Positions 1 through 6,568 of a DNA stretch of 27,607 nucleotides are shown one piece after another. How positions within the stretch are numbered: the stretch's first letter is position 1; every line of letters starts with the position of its first letter. The DNA is from Acholeplasmataceae bacterium (lineage in GTDB: Bacteria; Bacillota_I; Bacilli_A; ML615J-28; CAG-698), in contig DUUA01000118.1 in the NCBI GenBank assembly GCA_012841765.1, positions 1-27,607 on the forward strand, in the 5' to 3' direction. Below the pieces are notes generated by a model. It saw only the letters and a list, made by a program, of their open reading frames with translations, did no database searches and had not been told where the DNA came from. The position numbers and the translations under genes were made by a program.

Positions 1-73
1 CTCCAGGTACTGTTTCTTTCCAATTTGCGATATTGTTCACTCCTTCAATATCAGCGCTGATATAAATTTTCAA
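1..73 (-). CDS. M55-family D-aminopeptidase, N-terminal fragment
   Basis: Partial gene running off the left edge; only about 24 codons are visible. Read on the minus strand from a TTG at 73-71, the protein begins (M)KIYISADIEGV and continues to a VPG. This closely matches the conserved start of M55 zinc D-aminopeptidases (DppA type), where the Asp and Glu of the S-A-D-I-E-G motif are metal ligands. Family members release D-amino acids such as D-Ala from peptides. The start is supported by an AAAGGGTGAT ribosome site a few bases upstream; no ATG is available in frame. The gene is divergent from the YcxB-like operon. Its possible substrate, D-amino-acid peptides from peptidoglycan, fits the dipeptidase/LysA operon further right, but that link is inference. 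Family call is fairly sure despite the short stretch. Confidence 0.72.
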   Translation of the reverse strand, partial: MKIYISADIEGVNNIANWKETVPG

Positions 74-117
74 TTAAATCACCCTTTCTTTTAATTTGAT
101 TTATACTCTATATGTAT

Positions 118-145
118 ATTATAATATAAACATACCATAAAGCAA
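118..145 (-). promoter_or_regulatory. Predicted promoter of the M55 peptidase gene
   Basis: On the minus strand a perfect TATAAT (118-123) is preceded, after 16 bp, by TTGCTT (140-145). It lies about 45 bp upstream of the TTG start and back to back with the promoter of the rightward operon. Confidence 0.5.
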
Positions 146-172
146 ATAATTATTTTTATTTTAATGATTTCG

Positions 173-181
173 TGGTATAAT
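173..181 (+). promoter_or_regulatory. Extended -10 promoter of the YcxB-rluA-DUF2207-lemA operon
   Basis: TGGTATAAT at 173-181 is a perfect extended -10 (TGnTATAAT). No good -35 is seen, as is usual for extended -10 promoters. It lies 30 bp before the chosen start at 212, whose GGAGGT ribosome site is at 199-204. Confidence 0.6.
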
Positions 182-211
182 ATAATATATATCGTAGTGG
201 AGGTAAAAAAT

Positions 212-1078
212 ATGTCTGAAAAAGATTATGGAATTAAAAAAGAAGAAAAACTTCAAGAAGAAGAATTAAAAGAAGAAAAATTTGAAGAAACGGCTTACCC
301 AGAAGTAGAGCCAGAAGTTATCATGGATGACTTATTAGTCAACTTTGAACCAACAGTGAAAGTAAATGTTAAATTTGATTTTAAAACTTTAAAATATGCA
401 AATTTATATATTACTAACTTTAAAAGAAAAGCTTATATTACAAATATAATATTTTCTGCAGTTGCTTTAGGATTGGGTATTTTTACATTTATTGAAGGCC
501 AATGGATTTTTGGAGTTATTTTTATTGCTCTTGCAATTATGACTGGCGTGCAAATTTTTACAATGGAAAAAAGAATCGATCAAGAATTATACAAATATTT
601 TGCAAAACATAAAGTTGGTAATCAAGATGTTGCTTTGAGTGACGAATTAATCGTTTTAAAAAGACCTGATGACCTTATTCATTCAGTTAGTTATAAATGG
701 CAAGAAGTAGAATCAATTCATGAAATCAATGAATTTTTCTATATTTTCACAAATAGAAATAGAATACCTATTATTATTGATAAAAGTCAAGATTTATTTG
801 AATTAGGATCTTTAGAAATTCTTAAATCAATTATTGATAGAAAAGTAAAAGAATCTGAAGATTTAGTAACTTCAGGTCAAAGAAAAAAAGCTATTAAATT
901 TGTAGATGTTGAAAAGCCAATTTCTAAAATTCCAGTTACTTATGTTCATAAAGATGATGCAATTGAAACTGCTGTTTCTGATGAAGAATTTAAAATTAAA
1001 TCTGATGATTTAAAATTTGATGATGAAGATGATATTGAAGTAATTGTAAAAGAGGAAGATCCAGAAGAAGGAAAATAA
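212..1078 (+). CDS. YcxB-like membrane protein with acidic termini
   Basis: A 288-residue protein. The start at 212 is chosen over an upstream ATG at 164 because GGAGGT at 199-204 is ideally placed and the promoter -10 (176-181) lies downstream of 164. Residues 1-40 are highly charged and Glu/Lys rich. Two close membrane helices follow at about 76-93 and 99-117. A soluble beta-rich region of roughly 145-220 carries the YcxB-like pattern: L-S-D-E-L-I-V-L, then Y-K-W-Q-E-V, then F-Y-I-F and I-P-I-I-I-D-K. The C-terminal tail is again strongly acidic. YcxB-like proteins have no firm function. The next gene encodes a shorter protein of the same plan, so this looks like a tandem paralogue pair. 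Family assignment is by pattern and is moderately sure. Confidence 0.62.
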   Translation: MSEKDYGIKKEEKLQEEELKEEKFEETAYPEVEPEVIMDDLLVNFEPTVKVNVKFDFKTLKYANLYITNFKRKAYITNIIFSAVALGLGIFTFIEGQWIFGVIFIALAIMTGVQIFTMEKRIDQELYKYFAKHKVGNQDVALSDELIVLKRPDDLIHSVSYKWQEVESIHEINEFFYIFTNRNRIPIIIDKSQDLFELGSLEILKSIIDRKVKESEDLVTSGQRKKAIKFVDVEKPISKIPVTYVHKDDAIETAVSDEEFKIKSDDLKFDDEDDIEVIVKEEDPEEGK

Positions 1079-1084
1079 AAAAAG

Positions 1085-1603
1085 ATGAAGATAAATTATC
1101 AAGCATCTTTTACAGAAAATAGGGCTAAAGATTTCTTTAAATTTCATTTATTTACTAAAAATAAATCTAAGTATTTTTACTATAGTTTTTCAATAATATG
1201 TATTATTCTTAGCGTTGTTTTGTTTTTAACAAATCAAAATATAGTTGTTGTATCTTTAATATTTGTTTCAGCATTTGTGATTTTTGGAGTTAGACCAATT
1301 CAAGTCAATCATATTATTAAAAAAACATTAAAAAATCAAAATTTTATTGATAAAAAATATAGTTTAAAGATTCTTGATAAAGGAATAGAATACTATACAC
1401 AAGATGATTATTTGATTAATTACAAATGGGAAGATATTTTATTTGTTTATGAACTTAAAAATTATTGGTATTTTTATATTTCTGAACATGGAGCAATAAT
1501 TGTTGTCAAAGAATTAGTTGATTATGATAAACGTCAGGAATTAAGACAGTTTATAGAAAGTTATTTTGGTTCTAAAAAATTATATAAAAAAATTAAAAAA
1601 TAA
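1085..1603 (+). CDS. YcxB-like membrane protein
   Basis: A 172-residue protein starting 6 bp after the preceding stop, so translationally linked to it. It has a short N-terminal region, two adjacent membrane helices at about 31-49 and 53-70, and a C-terminal domain with the YcxB-like pattern (D-K-G-I-E-Y, then Y-K-W-E-D-I-L-F-V-Y, then Y-W-Y-F-Y-I and I-I-V-V-K). The same helix pair plus beta domain occurs in the larger upstream protein, without its acidic extensions. Function is unknown; membrane location is clear. The C terminus is very Lys/Ile rich because of the AT-rich DNA. Confidence 0.6.
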   Translation: MKINYQASFTENRAKDFFKFHLFTKNKSKYFYYSFSIICIILSVVLFLTNQNIVVVSLIFVSAFVIFGVRPIQVNHIIKKTLKNQNFIDKKYSLKILDKGIEYYTQDDYLINYKWEDILFVYELKNYWYFYISEHGAIIVVKELVDYDKRQELRQFIESYFGSKKLYKKIKK

Positions 1604-1626
1604 AAATCAGAAGGGTTGACCAAAAA

Positions 1627-2301
1627 ATGAATCTGAAGGATTACACAAATAACCTTGATGTTTTGTATGAAGACAATCATATTATTGTAGTTACAAAATA
1701 TAGAGATATATTAAGCCAAGAAGATTCAACTGGTGATTTAGATATGCTTTCAATTGTGAAAGCATATTTAAAAGAAAAGTATAATAAACCAGGAGATGTA
1801 TTTTTAGGCCTTGTACAAAGGTTAGATAGAAGAGTTGGTGGCGTTATGGTCTTTGGTAAGACTAGTAAAGGTGCTGCAAGACTTTCTGACTCAATTAGAA
1901 AAAAAGAAATGGGTAAAAAATACTTGGCTATTATCAAAGGATATCTTCAGGGAACTGGAACCTTTACTGATAAGATTATTAAAGAAAATAGAAAAGCGGT
2001 TATATCTGATTCTGGCGTGGAGGCTGTATTAAATTATAGCGTAGTGAAGAATTTTTATTTAGATGATATTATTTATACGGTTGTTGAAGTAGAGTTAATA
2101 ACAGGTAAATATAATCAAATTAGAATACAATTTTCTAGTAGAGGGTTACCTTTATTAAATGATTTTAAATATGATTATAGAGGGACTAATTATTATAATG
2201 AAATTGGTTTGTGGAGTTATGAACTTACTTTAATTCACCCAACTTTAAAAGAAGTTTTAACTTTTAAAAAGGAACCTGAAGGAAAAATTTGGGATTATTA
2301 A
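1627..2301 (+). CDS. RluA-family RNA pseudouridine synthase
   Basis: A 224-residue single-domain enzyme that should isomerise specific uridines in rRNA or tRNA to pseudouridine in the cytoplasm. The RluA core is visible: L-Y-E-D-N-H-I-I-V-V near residue 13, the catalytic loop V-Q-R-L-D-R-R-V-G-G at about 63-72 with the catalytic Asp67, K-T-S-K-G-A-A-R-L-S near 78-87, K-Y-L-A-I-I-K-G near 101-108, and the late I-T-G-K-Y-N-Q-I-R-I-Q-F motif. The usual His of H-R-L-D is Gln here and the T-S-G is V-G-G; the Asp is intact, so activity is expected. There is no S4 domain. An AGAAGGG ribosome site precedes the ATG. It sits among membrane-protein genes in one operon. The exact RNA target cannot be told. 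Confidence 0.85.
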   Translation: MNLKDYTNNLDVLYEDNHIIVVTKYRDILSQEDSTGDLDMLSIVKAYLKEKYNKPGDVFLGLVQRLDRRVGGVMVFGKTSKGAARLSDSIRKKEMGKKYLAIIKGYLQGTGTFTDKIIKENRKAVISDSGVEAVLNYSVVKNFYLDDIIYTVVEVELITGKYNQIRIQFSSRGLPLLNDFKYDYRGTNYYNEIGLWSYELTLIHPTLKEVLTFKKEPEGKIWDY

Positions 2302-2314
2302 AGGGGGAATGTAA

Positions 2315-4288
2315 ATGCAAAATGTAAAAAGATTATTAAAAATAATGAATATAATAATATTGGTATTTTTTGCAGTTTTGTTAGTTTTTATTATTCTTGT
2401 TTTTATATTTTCTTTTTTATTTGGTAATGATATAAAAATCTATGAGTTTAATGCTGATGTAACTTTAACTGAAAATGGAGATATGGAAGTAATAGAAACT
2501 TGGGATATTAAGTATTCTGGTGATTATAATGTTCGTTTTCGTGATATTAAATATGGTAAGTATAATTCAGGCAATCCTTTATATCAAGAACCAGATAATG
2601 TTGCCCGTTTTAATAAGGTGGAAGGTTATTCAGTCAAGGTTTTTGATGAAGATAATAATGATGTAACTGGAAGAGTTGGCTATTCATTTAATAATGATGT
2701 AGATGAAAGAGGAGAACCACTTAAAGATCCCTATAAACCGAATGAAGAAGTTTTATTTGTTGATATGACTAACAAGGGTGGACTACAAGGAAGATTTATA
2801 TTTGAATACAGATATATTATTATTGGGGCTGTTACTCAATATAGTGATGTTTCAGAATTAAATTGGCGTTTTATAGATTATGCTGAAGCTAAAATTAAAA
2901 AAGCAACTATCAACATTAATCTTCCAAGTAATGATTTAGAAAAAACGCATTTGCTTACTTGGGGACATGGTTTATCAAAGGGTTTTATTACGATAGAAAG
3001 TAATGATGCTGTAAATATCGAAATGGAAGATATTTTAGTTAGCGGTTCTGAAAATATTGAAATTAGGTTACTAGCAGATAATTCTTTATTTACTAATATT
3101 TCAAGTTATAATCAAATTTTTGAACCAACTAAAATAAATAAAAATATTATTATTGAATATGAAAAAAATTTAGCTGATGAAACTAATAGAAAAATAATAA
3201 TCGCTAATGTAATTTTATATAGTAGTATTTTGGTTGTAATCTTGATGGGCTTTGTTATTTTTTATGTGTATAAAAAACATGATAAAGAATATGATCCATT
3301 ATTTAAAGAAAAATATTTACATGATCCACCTTCGGATTTAAGTCCTGCTCAAATGAGTTATTTATATTATTTTGAAAAGACAAGTGATGAAGATGTTACT
3401 GCAACACTTCTTGATTTAATTAGAAGAAAATATTTAAAGATTATTTTAATCGATGAGTTTATGACTGATAAAGAAGCTAGTTTTAAAATAACTTTGGATA
3501 AAGATAAAAAATTGACTGATTTATTGCCACATGAAGCACATCTTATTAACTGGTTTATATCAAAAATCGGTGATGGCACAAGTGTTACAAATAAAACAAT
3601 TGAAGAATATGGTAGTAGTTATGCAAAAGCGGAAGTGTTTAATAATGATGCTCGGATGTTTAAAACTTTAGTTAAACAAAGTTGCAGCGATAAAGACTTT
3701 TTTGAAACTAAAGCTAAAAATAAAGGTAAACTTTATGCTTTTGTTTTAATTCCAATCATAAGTTTAATCCTTGTTAACTTAGTAAGTATGAATTATAATA
3801 TAGATAGTTCAATATCAACATTTATGTTATTTATTATTACTGCTGTATATTTAATATATGTTACTACAATAAAAAAACGAAGTGTTAATGGAAATGAAGA
3901 ATTTGTTAAATGGCAAGCATTTAAAAACTTCTTAGTTGATTTTGGTACTTTTAAAGATTATCCAATGCCTGGGATAATCATTTGGGAAAGATTTTTAGTT
4001 TATGCAACTTCTTTTAAAATTGCAGATTTAGTGATGAAACAATTAGAAGTTAAATTACCTGATTTAATGGATGAAAAAAATTCTACTTATCTAGCTTTAT
4101 CTTATCCAAGATATCATTTGGGATTTATGATGTATAATATGAGTAGAACGATGACTACAGCAAGGACTACAGTGCAGAGAACCGTAGTTAGGCATAATCA
4201 GTCAAAATCTGGTGGTTTTGGAAGTGGTGGTGGCTTTAGTGGAGGAAGTTCATTCGGTGGCGGCGGCGGCGGCGGCCGAAGCAGATAA
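2315..4288 (+). CDS. DUF2207 membrane protein with Gly-rich tail
   Basis: A 657-residue protein with the DUF2207 plan. An N-terminal membrane helix (about 11-36) precedes an extracytoplasmic beta-rich domain (about 40-285) that begins with the typical I-Y-E-F-N-A-D-V-T-L-T-E-N-G-D-M-E-V pattern. A second helix (about 292-317) is followed by a cytosolic region with the L-S-P-A-Q-M-S-Y-L and V-T-A-T-L-L-D-L-I-R-R-K-Y-L-K-I patterns. Two further helices lie at about 472-490 and 498-517. The tail from about residue 631 is Gly/Ser rich and ends in a run of glycines. This tail and the neighbouring LemA gene are the usual DUF2207 context. The function is not established; an envelope role is inferred. 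A strong AAGGGGGAA site sets the start. Confidence 0.82.
   Translation: MQNVKRLLKIMNIIILVFFAVLLVFIILVFIFSFLFGNDIKIYEFNADVTLTENGDMEVIETWDIKYSGDYNVRFRDIKYGKYNSGNPLYQEPDNVARFNKVEGYSVKVFDEDNNDVTGRVGYSFNNDVDERGEPLKDPYKPNEEVLFVDMTNKGGLQGRFIFEYRYIIIGAVTQYSDVSELNWRFIDYAEAKIKKATININLPSNDLEKTHLLTWGHGLSKGFITIESNDAVNIEMEDILVSGSENIEIRLLADNSLFTNISSYNQIFEPTKINKNIIIEYEKNLADETNRKIIIANVILYSSILVVILMGFVIFYVYKKHDKEYDPLFKEKYLHDPPSDLSPAQMSYLYYFEKTSDEDVTATLLDLIRRKYLKIILIDEFMTDKEASFKITLDKDKKLTDLLPHEAHLINWFISKIGDGTSVTNKTIEEYGSSYAKAEVFNNDARMFKTLVKQSCSDKDFFETKAKNKGKLYAFVLIPIISLILVNLVSMNYNIDSSISTFMLFIITAVYLIYVTTIKKRSVNGNEEFVKWQAFKNFLVDFGTFKDYPMPGIIIWERFLVYATSFKIADLVMKQLEVKLPDLMDEKNSTYLALSYPRYHLGFMMYNMSRTMTTARTTVQRTVVRHNQSKSGGFGSGGGFSGGSSFGGGGGGGRSR
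4259..4276 (+). repeat. (GGC)6 microsatellite inside the DUF2207 gene
   Basis: Six perfect GGC units encode consecutive glycines near the C terminus, in a region otherwise about 70 percent A+T. A GGT just before and CGAAGC just after bound the run. Confidence 0.9.
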
Positions 4289-4307
4289 ATAAAAAAAGGA
4301 GAAAATT

Positions 4308-4889
4308 ATGTTATTTTTACTTGGTATTGGTGGATGGATTGCAATTGCAGTTGTGGCATTAGTAATTATTTTATTCATTTCGTTTCTTATTTCTCAATAT
4401 AACAGTTTAGTTAATCAGCGAAATAGGGTAAGAAATGGTTGGAGTCAAATTGATGTTCATTTAAAAAGACGTTTTGATTTAATTCCTAATCTTTTAGAAA
4501 CAGTAAAAGGATATGCTAAGCATGAATCTGAGATTTTTGGAGAATTTGCTAAAGCAAGAGGGTTATATGCACAAGCAAGTACTCCTCAAGCAGCAGCTAA
4601 TGCTGAACAAGGTTTGTCTGGAGCATTGAGTAGATTATTAATGGTGCAAGAACGTTATCCTGAACTACAAGCAAATGAAAATTTTAAGAAGATGATGTCT
4701 GAGTTAAGTGATACAGAAGATAAGATTGCATACACTCGTCAGTTTTATAATGATTCTGTACTTAAATATAATAATAAAGTTGAATTGTTCCCTTCAAATA
4801 TAGTTGCGAAATGGTTTAATTTTGATAAGGCAGAATTTTTTGAAGTTGTTGAGGTTGCTCAAAGAGAAGCCCCTAAAGTTAGTTTTTAA
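4308..4889 (+). CDS. lemA: LemA family protein
   Basis: A 193-residue protein of normal LemA length. One N-terminal membrane helix (about 6-28) is followed by the family hallmark region: Y-N-S-L-V-N-Q-R-N-R-V, W-S-Q-I-D-V-H-L-K-R-R, then D-L-I-P-N-L-L-E-T-V-K-G-Y (about 57-69) and H-E-S-E-I-F. Later come the L-S-R-L-L-M-V-Q-E-R-Y-P-E-L-Q-A-N and E-D-K-I-A-Y-T-R-Q-F-Y-N-D patterns, and the P-S-N-I-V-A end motif. The rest should be a long helical bundle outside the membrane. LemA is usually encoded beside a Gly-rich-tailed membrane protein, as here. Its molecular role is unclear. The ribosome site is AAAGGAG. It is the last gene of its operon. Confidence 0.92.
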   Translation: MLFLLGIGGWIAIAVVALVIILFISFLISQYNSLVNQRNRVRNGWSQIDVHLKRRFDLIPNLLETVKGYAKHESEIFGEFAKARGLYAQASTPQAAANAEQGLSGALSRLLMVQERYPELQANENFKKMMSELSDTEDKIAYTRQFYNDSVLKYNNKVELFPSNIVAKWFNFDKAEFFEVVEVAQREAPKVSF

Positions 4890-4895
4890 TAAAAT

Positions 4896-4918
4896 AAGGC
4901 AGATTAATCTGCCTTTTT
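4896..4918 (+). terminator. Rho-independent terminator after lemA
   Basis: AAGGCAGAT and ATCTGCCTT arms form a 9-bp stem around a TA (the central bases are themselves palindromic, so the real loop is larger), followed by five T residues. Confidence 0.9.
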
Positions 4919-4945
4919 AAATACATGTATTTATTATCTAAATAA

Positions 4946-4973
4946 AAAAATAGACCATTAACGGTCTATTTTT
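4946..4973 (-). terminator. rpmE terminator, probably bidirectional
   Basis: Arms AAAAATAGACC (4946-4956) and GGTCTATTTTT (4963-4973) form an 11-bp stem with a 6-base loop. A T-run follows on either strand, so it can end rpmE transcription and back up the lemA terminator. The rpmE stop codon lies inside the stem. Confidence 0.85.
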
Positions 4974-5175
4974 CTTTTTTTTCTAAACGTTTTCTAAACT
5001 TCTCAACTCTGCCAGCAGCTTGAGTGAACTTTTGTTCTCCAGTATAGAATGGATGACATTTTGAACATGAGTCAACTCTGATTTCTTCTAAGACTGAACC
5101 AGTTTCGAATGTATTTCCACAAGTAGTACAAGTAACTGTTGTTTTAAAGTACTTTGGATGAATATCTTTTTTCAT
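4966..5175 (-). CDS. rpmE: 50S ribosomal protein bL31
   Basis: A 69-residue bL31 of the zinc-binding (C+) type. It starts M-K-K-D-I-H-P-K-Y and has the two Cys pairs that bind zinc: C-T-T-C (Cys16, Cys19) and C-S-K-C (Cys37, Cys40), followed by the H-P-F-Y-T-G signature. A GGAAGGAG ribosome site sits just before the ATG. It is monocistronic, with a consensus promoter upstream and a terminator overlapping its TAG stop. The zinc form suggests ordinary, non-zinc-starved expression; a zinc-independent paralogue, if any, is not in this window. Confidence 0.97.
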   Translation of the reverse strand: MKKDIHPKYFKTTVTCTTCGNTFETGSVLEEIRVDSCSKCHPFYTGEQKFTQAAGRVEKFRKRLEKKEK

Positions 5176-5232
5176 TTTTTTCTCCTTCCGCCATGATTAA
5201 TTTTTAAACCATAGTAAGTTTATTACTTATGT

Positions 5233-5261
5233 ATTATACTATAATACAGAAATGATGTCAA
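5233..5261 (-). promoter_or_regulatory. Consensus sigma-A promoter of rpmE
   Basis: On the minus strand a perfect TTGACA (5256-5261), a 17-bp spacer and a perfect TATAAT (5233-5238). It is the best match to consensus in the window, as expected for a ribosomal protein gene. Confidence 0.92.
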
Positions 5262-5293
5262 CTTTTATTAGTTGTAATTTATTATAAATGGTC

Positions 5294-5322
5294 TTGGGTA
5301 ATTTATTAGAATATGTTATAAT
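5294..5322 (+). promoter_or_regulatory. Promoter of tdk-tadA
   Basis: TTGGGT (5294-5299), a 17-bp spacer and TATAAT (5317-5322), the latter extended by an upstream TG (TGTTATAAT). A small dyad (ATTAGA...TCTAAT, about 5323-5342) lies in the short leader before the ribosome site. Confidence 0.75.
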
Positions 5323-5358
5323 ATTAGAGTAATAATTCTAATAAAGGAAGTGTTTTAT

Positions 5359-5937
5359 ATGGAGTTTCAAACACATGAAGGCTGGATAGAAGTTATTTCT
5401 GGCTGTATGTTTGCAGGCAAAACCGAAGAACTACTTAGGAGAATAAAAAGACTTGAATATGCTAACAAAAAGATTTTAGTTTTTAAACCAGCGATTGATA
5501 ATCGCTATAGTGAAACTGAAGTAGTTTCTCATAATAACAAGAGGACAAAAAGCTATAGTATTTCTTCTGTAAAGGAAATATATGATGATGTTGAATTAGA
5601 AAATCCTTATGCAGTTGCTATTGATGAAGCACAATTTTTTAATAATGACATAATTGAAGTCTGTGAAACACTTGCTGATAAAGGGATAAGAGTTATTGTA
5701 GCAGGGCTTGATACAAATTTTAGGGGAGAGCCTTTTGGTCCTATGCCAATTTTTTTAGCTAGAGCAGAATATGTGACTAAATTACAAGCGATATGTCAAG
5801 TCTGTGGAGCGCCAGCTACAAGAACGCAAAGATTAATTGATGGACTGCCGGCTAAATATAATGATCCAACTATTAAAATTGGAGCTAGTGAACAATATGA
5901 AGCCAGATGTAGACATTGTCATAAGGTGCCAAAATAA
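5359..5937 (+). CDS. tdk: Thymidine kinase (type II, zinc-binding)
   Basis: Phosphorylates thymidine (and deoxyuridine) to dTMP using ATP; pyrimidine salvage in the cytoplasm. The ATG at 5359 is preferred over a GTG at 5350 because AAAGGAAG (5343-5350) is 8 bp before it, whereas the GTG overlaps that site. The 192-residue protein shows the type II layout: P-loop G-C-M-F-A-G-K-T (15-22), D-E-A-Q-F-F with the catalytic Glu90, the [11 protein letters not shown] substrate lasso precursor, and four zinc cysteines as C-Q-V-C (146, 149) and C-R-H-C (184, 187). Length is normal. tadA begins directly after the stop, so the two are co-transcribed. Confidence 0.95.
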   Translation: MEFQTHEGWIEVISGCMFAGKTEELLRRIKRLEYANKKILVFKPAIDNRYSETEVVSHNNKRTKSYSISSVKEIYDDVELENPYAVAIDEAQFFNNDIIEVCETLADKGIRVIVAGLDTNFRGEPFGPMPIFLARAEYVTKLQAICQVCGAPATRTQRLIDGLPAKYNDPTIKIGASEQYEARCRHCHKVPK

Positions 5938-6396
5938 ATGAATGATTTAGAATATATGGGTTTAGCTTTTGAAGAAGCTAAATTAGCTTATAAAAAGAAT
6001 GAAGTACCTGTTGGTGCTATTTTAGTTATTAATGGTAAAATAATTGCAAAAGCTCATAACAAAAGAGAAAAAAATAATAATCCTTTAGGCCATGCTGAAG
6101 TTAATGTAATTATTAAAGCTTCTAATAAATTAAAAAATAGGATATTAGAAGATGCTATTTTATATGTAACTTTAGAACCATGTTTAATGTGTGCTGGTCT
6201 GATACTTCAAACTAGGATAAAAAAGGTTATTTATGGAGCTAGAGAACCAAAGTTTGGTGTTTTAGGAAGTCTTGGGAATGTATATTTAGATTATAAATTT
6301 AATCATCAAGTTGAAATCATTGGCCCAGTTATGGAGCAAAAAGTATCAGAATTAATGAAGAAATTTTTTAAAGAATTACGAGATCAAAAGAAATAA
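5938..6396 (+). CDS. tadA: tRNA-specific adenosine deaminase
   Basis: Deaminates the wobble adenosine A34 to inosine, classically in tRNA-Arg(ACG). The 152-residue protein has the cytidine/deoxycytidylate deaminase zinc site: H-A-E at 52-54 (His52 ligand, Glu54 proton shuttle) and P-C-L-M-C at 81-85 (Cys82, Cys85). The early N-E-V-P-V-G-A and later G-A-R-E-P-K-F-G patterns are typical of TadA rather than of free-nucleoside deaminases. The ATG follows the tdk stop with no gap, so translation is coupled. The SRP RNA gene lies just downstream, an arrangement of tadA near ffs/dnaX that is also seen in Firmicutes. Confidence 0.93.
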   Translation: MNDLEYMGLAFEEAKLAYKKNEVPVGAILVINGKIIAKAHNKREKNNNPLGHAEVNVIIKASNKLKNRILEDAILYVTLEPCLMCAGLILQTRIKKVIYGAREPKFGVLGSLGNVYLDYKFNHQVEIIGPVMEQKVSELMKKFFKELRDQKK

Positions 6397-6400
6397 ATTC

Positions 6401-6429
6401 TTGAGAATTAAGTAATGAAATGATATAAT
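6401..6429 (+). promoter_or_regulatory. Promoter of the SRP RNA gene (and probably the dus operon)
   Basis: TTGAGA (6401-6406), a 17-bp spacer and TATAAT (6424-6429), the -10 extended by TG at 6421-6422. The predicted start, 6-7 bp later, falls on the GGG that begins the closing stem of the RNA. Confidence 0.85.
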
Positions 6430-6434
6430 AATAA

Positions 6435-6552
6435 GGGATCTCGTTTTAGTTACCTATATCCAATATCTTGAAATGAATCAGGTCAGGTCGTGATTGAAGC
6501 AGCCTTAAGTTATCTAAGATATGTGGGTATGGGTACTTAAGATGAGATCCTT
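6435..6552 (+). ncRNA. ffs: Signal recognition particle RNA, small bacterial type
   Basis: The RNA part of SRP, which binds Ffh and targets nascent membrane proteins. The conserved domain IV is clear: GTCAGGTC at 6482-6489 and GAAGCAGCC at 6495-6503, the same length apart as in E. coli 4.5S. The apical loop reads TCG-TGAT-TGA, giving a UGAU loop of the URRN class instead of GGAA. The ends pair (GGATCTC 6436-6442 with GAGATCC 6544-6550). A long internal helix joins 6451-6469 with 6515-6534 almost perfectly, with one bulged base. There is no room for an Alu domain, so this is a hairpin-only SRP RNA, somewhat longer than 4.5S. Exact ends are inferred from the promoter and stem; the 3' T-run is only four T. 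Confidence 0.9.
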
Positions 6553-6568
6553 TTAAATAGGTGAAAAG

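Noticed and set aside
164..211. Upstream ATG of the first YcxB-like gene
   Set aside because: The promoter -10 lies inside this stretch and the GGAGGT site fits the ATG at 212.
1677..2032. Open frames inside the pseudouridine synthase gene on both strands
   Set aside because: They lie wholly within a well-supported gene, have no ribosome sites and no recognisable motifs.
6396..6409. AATTC-TTGA-GAATT hairpin after tadA
   Set aside because: The 5-bp AT-rich stem has no T-run and coincides with the ffs -35 box, so a terminator is unlikely.
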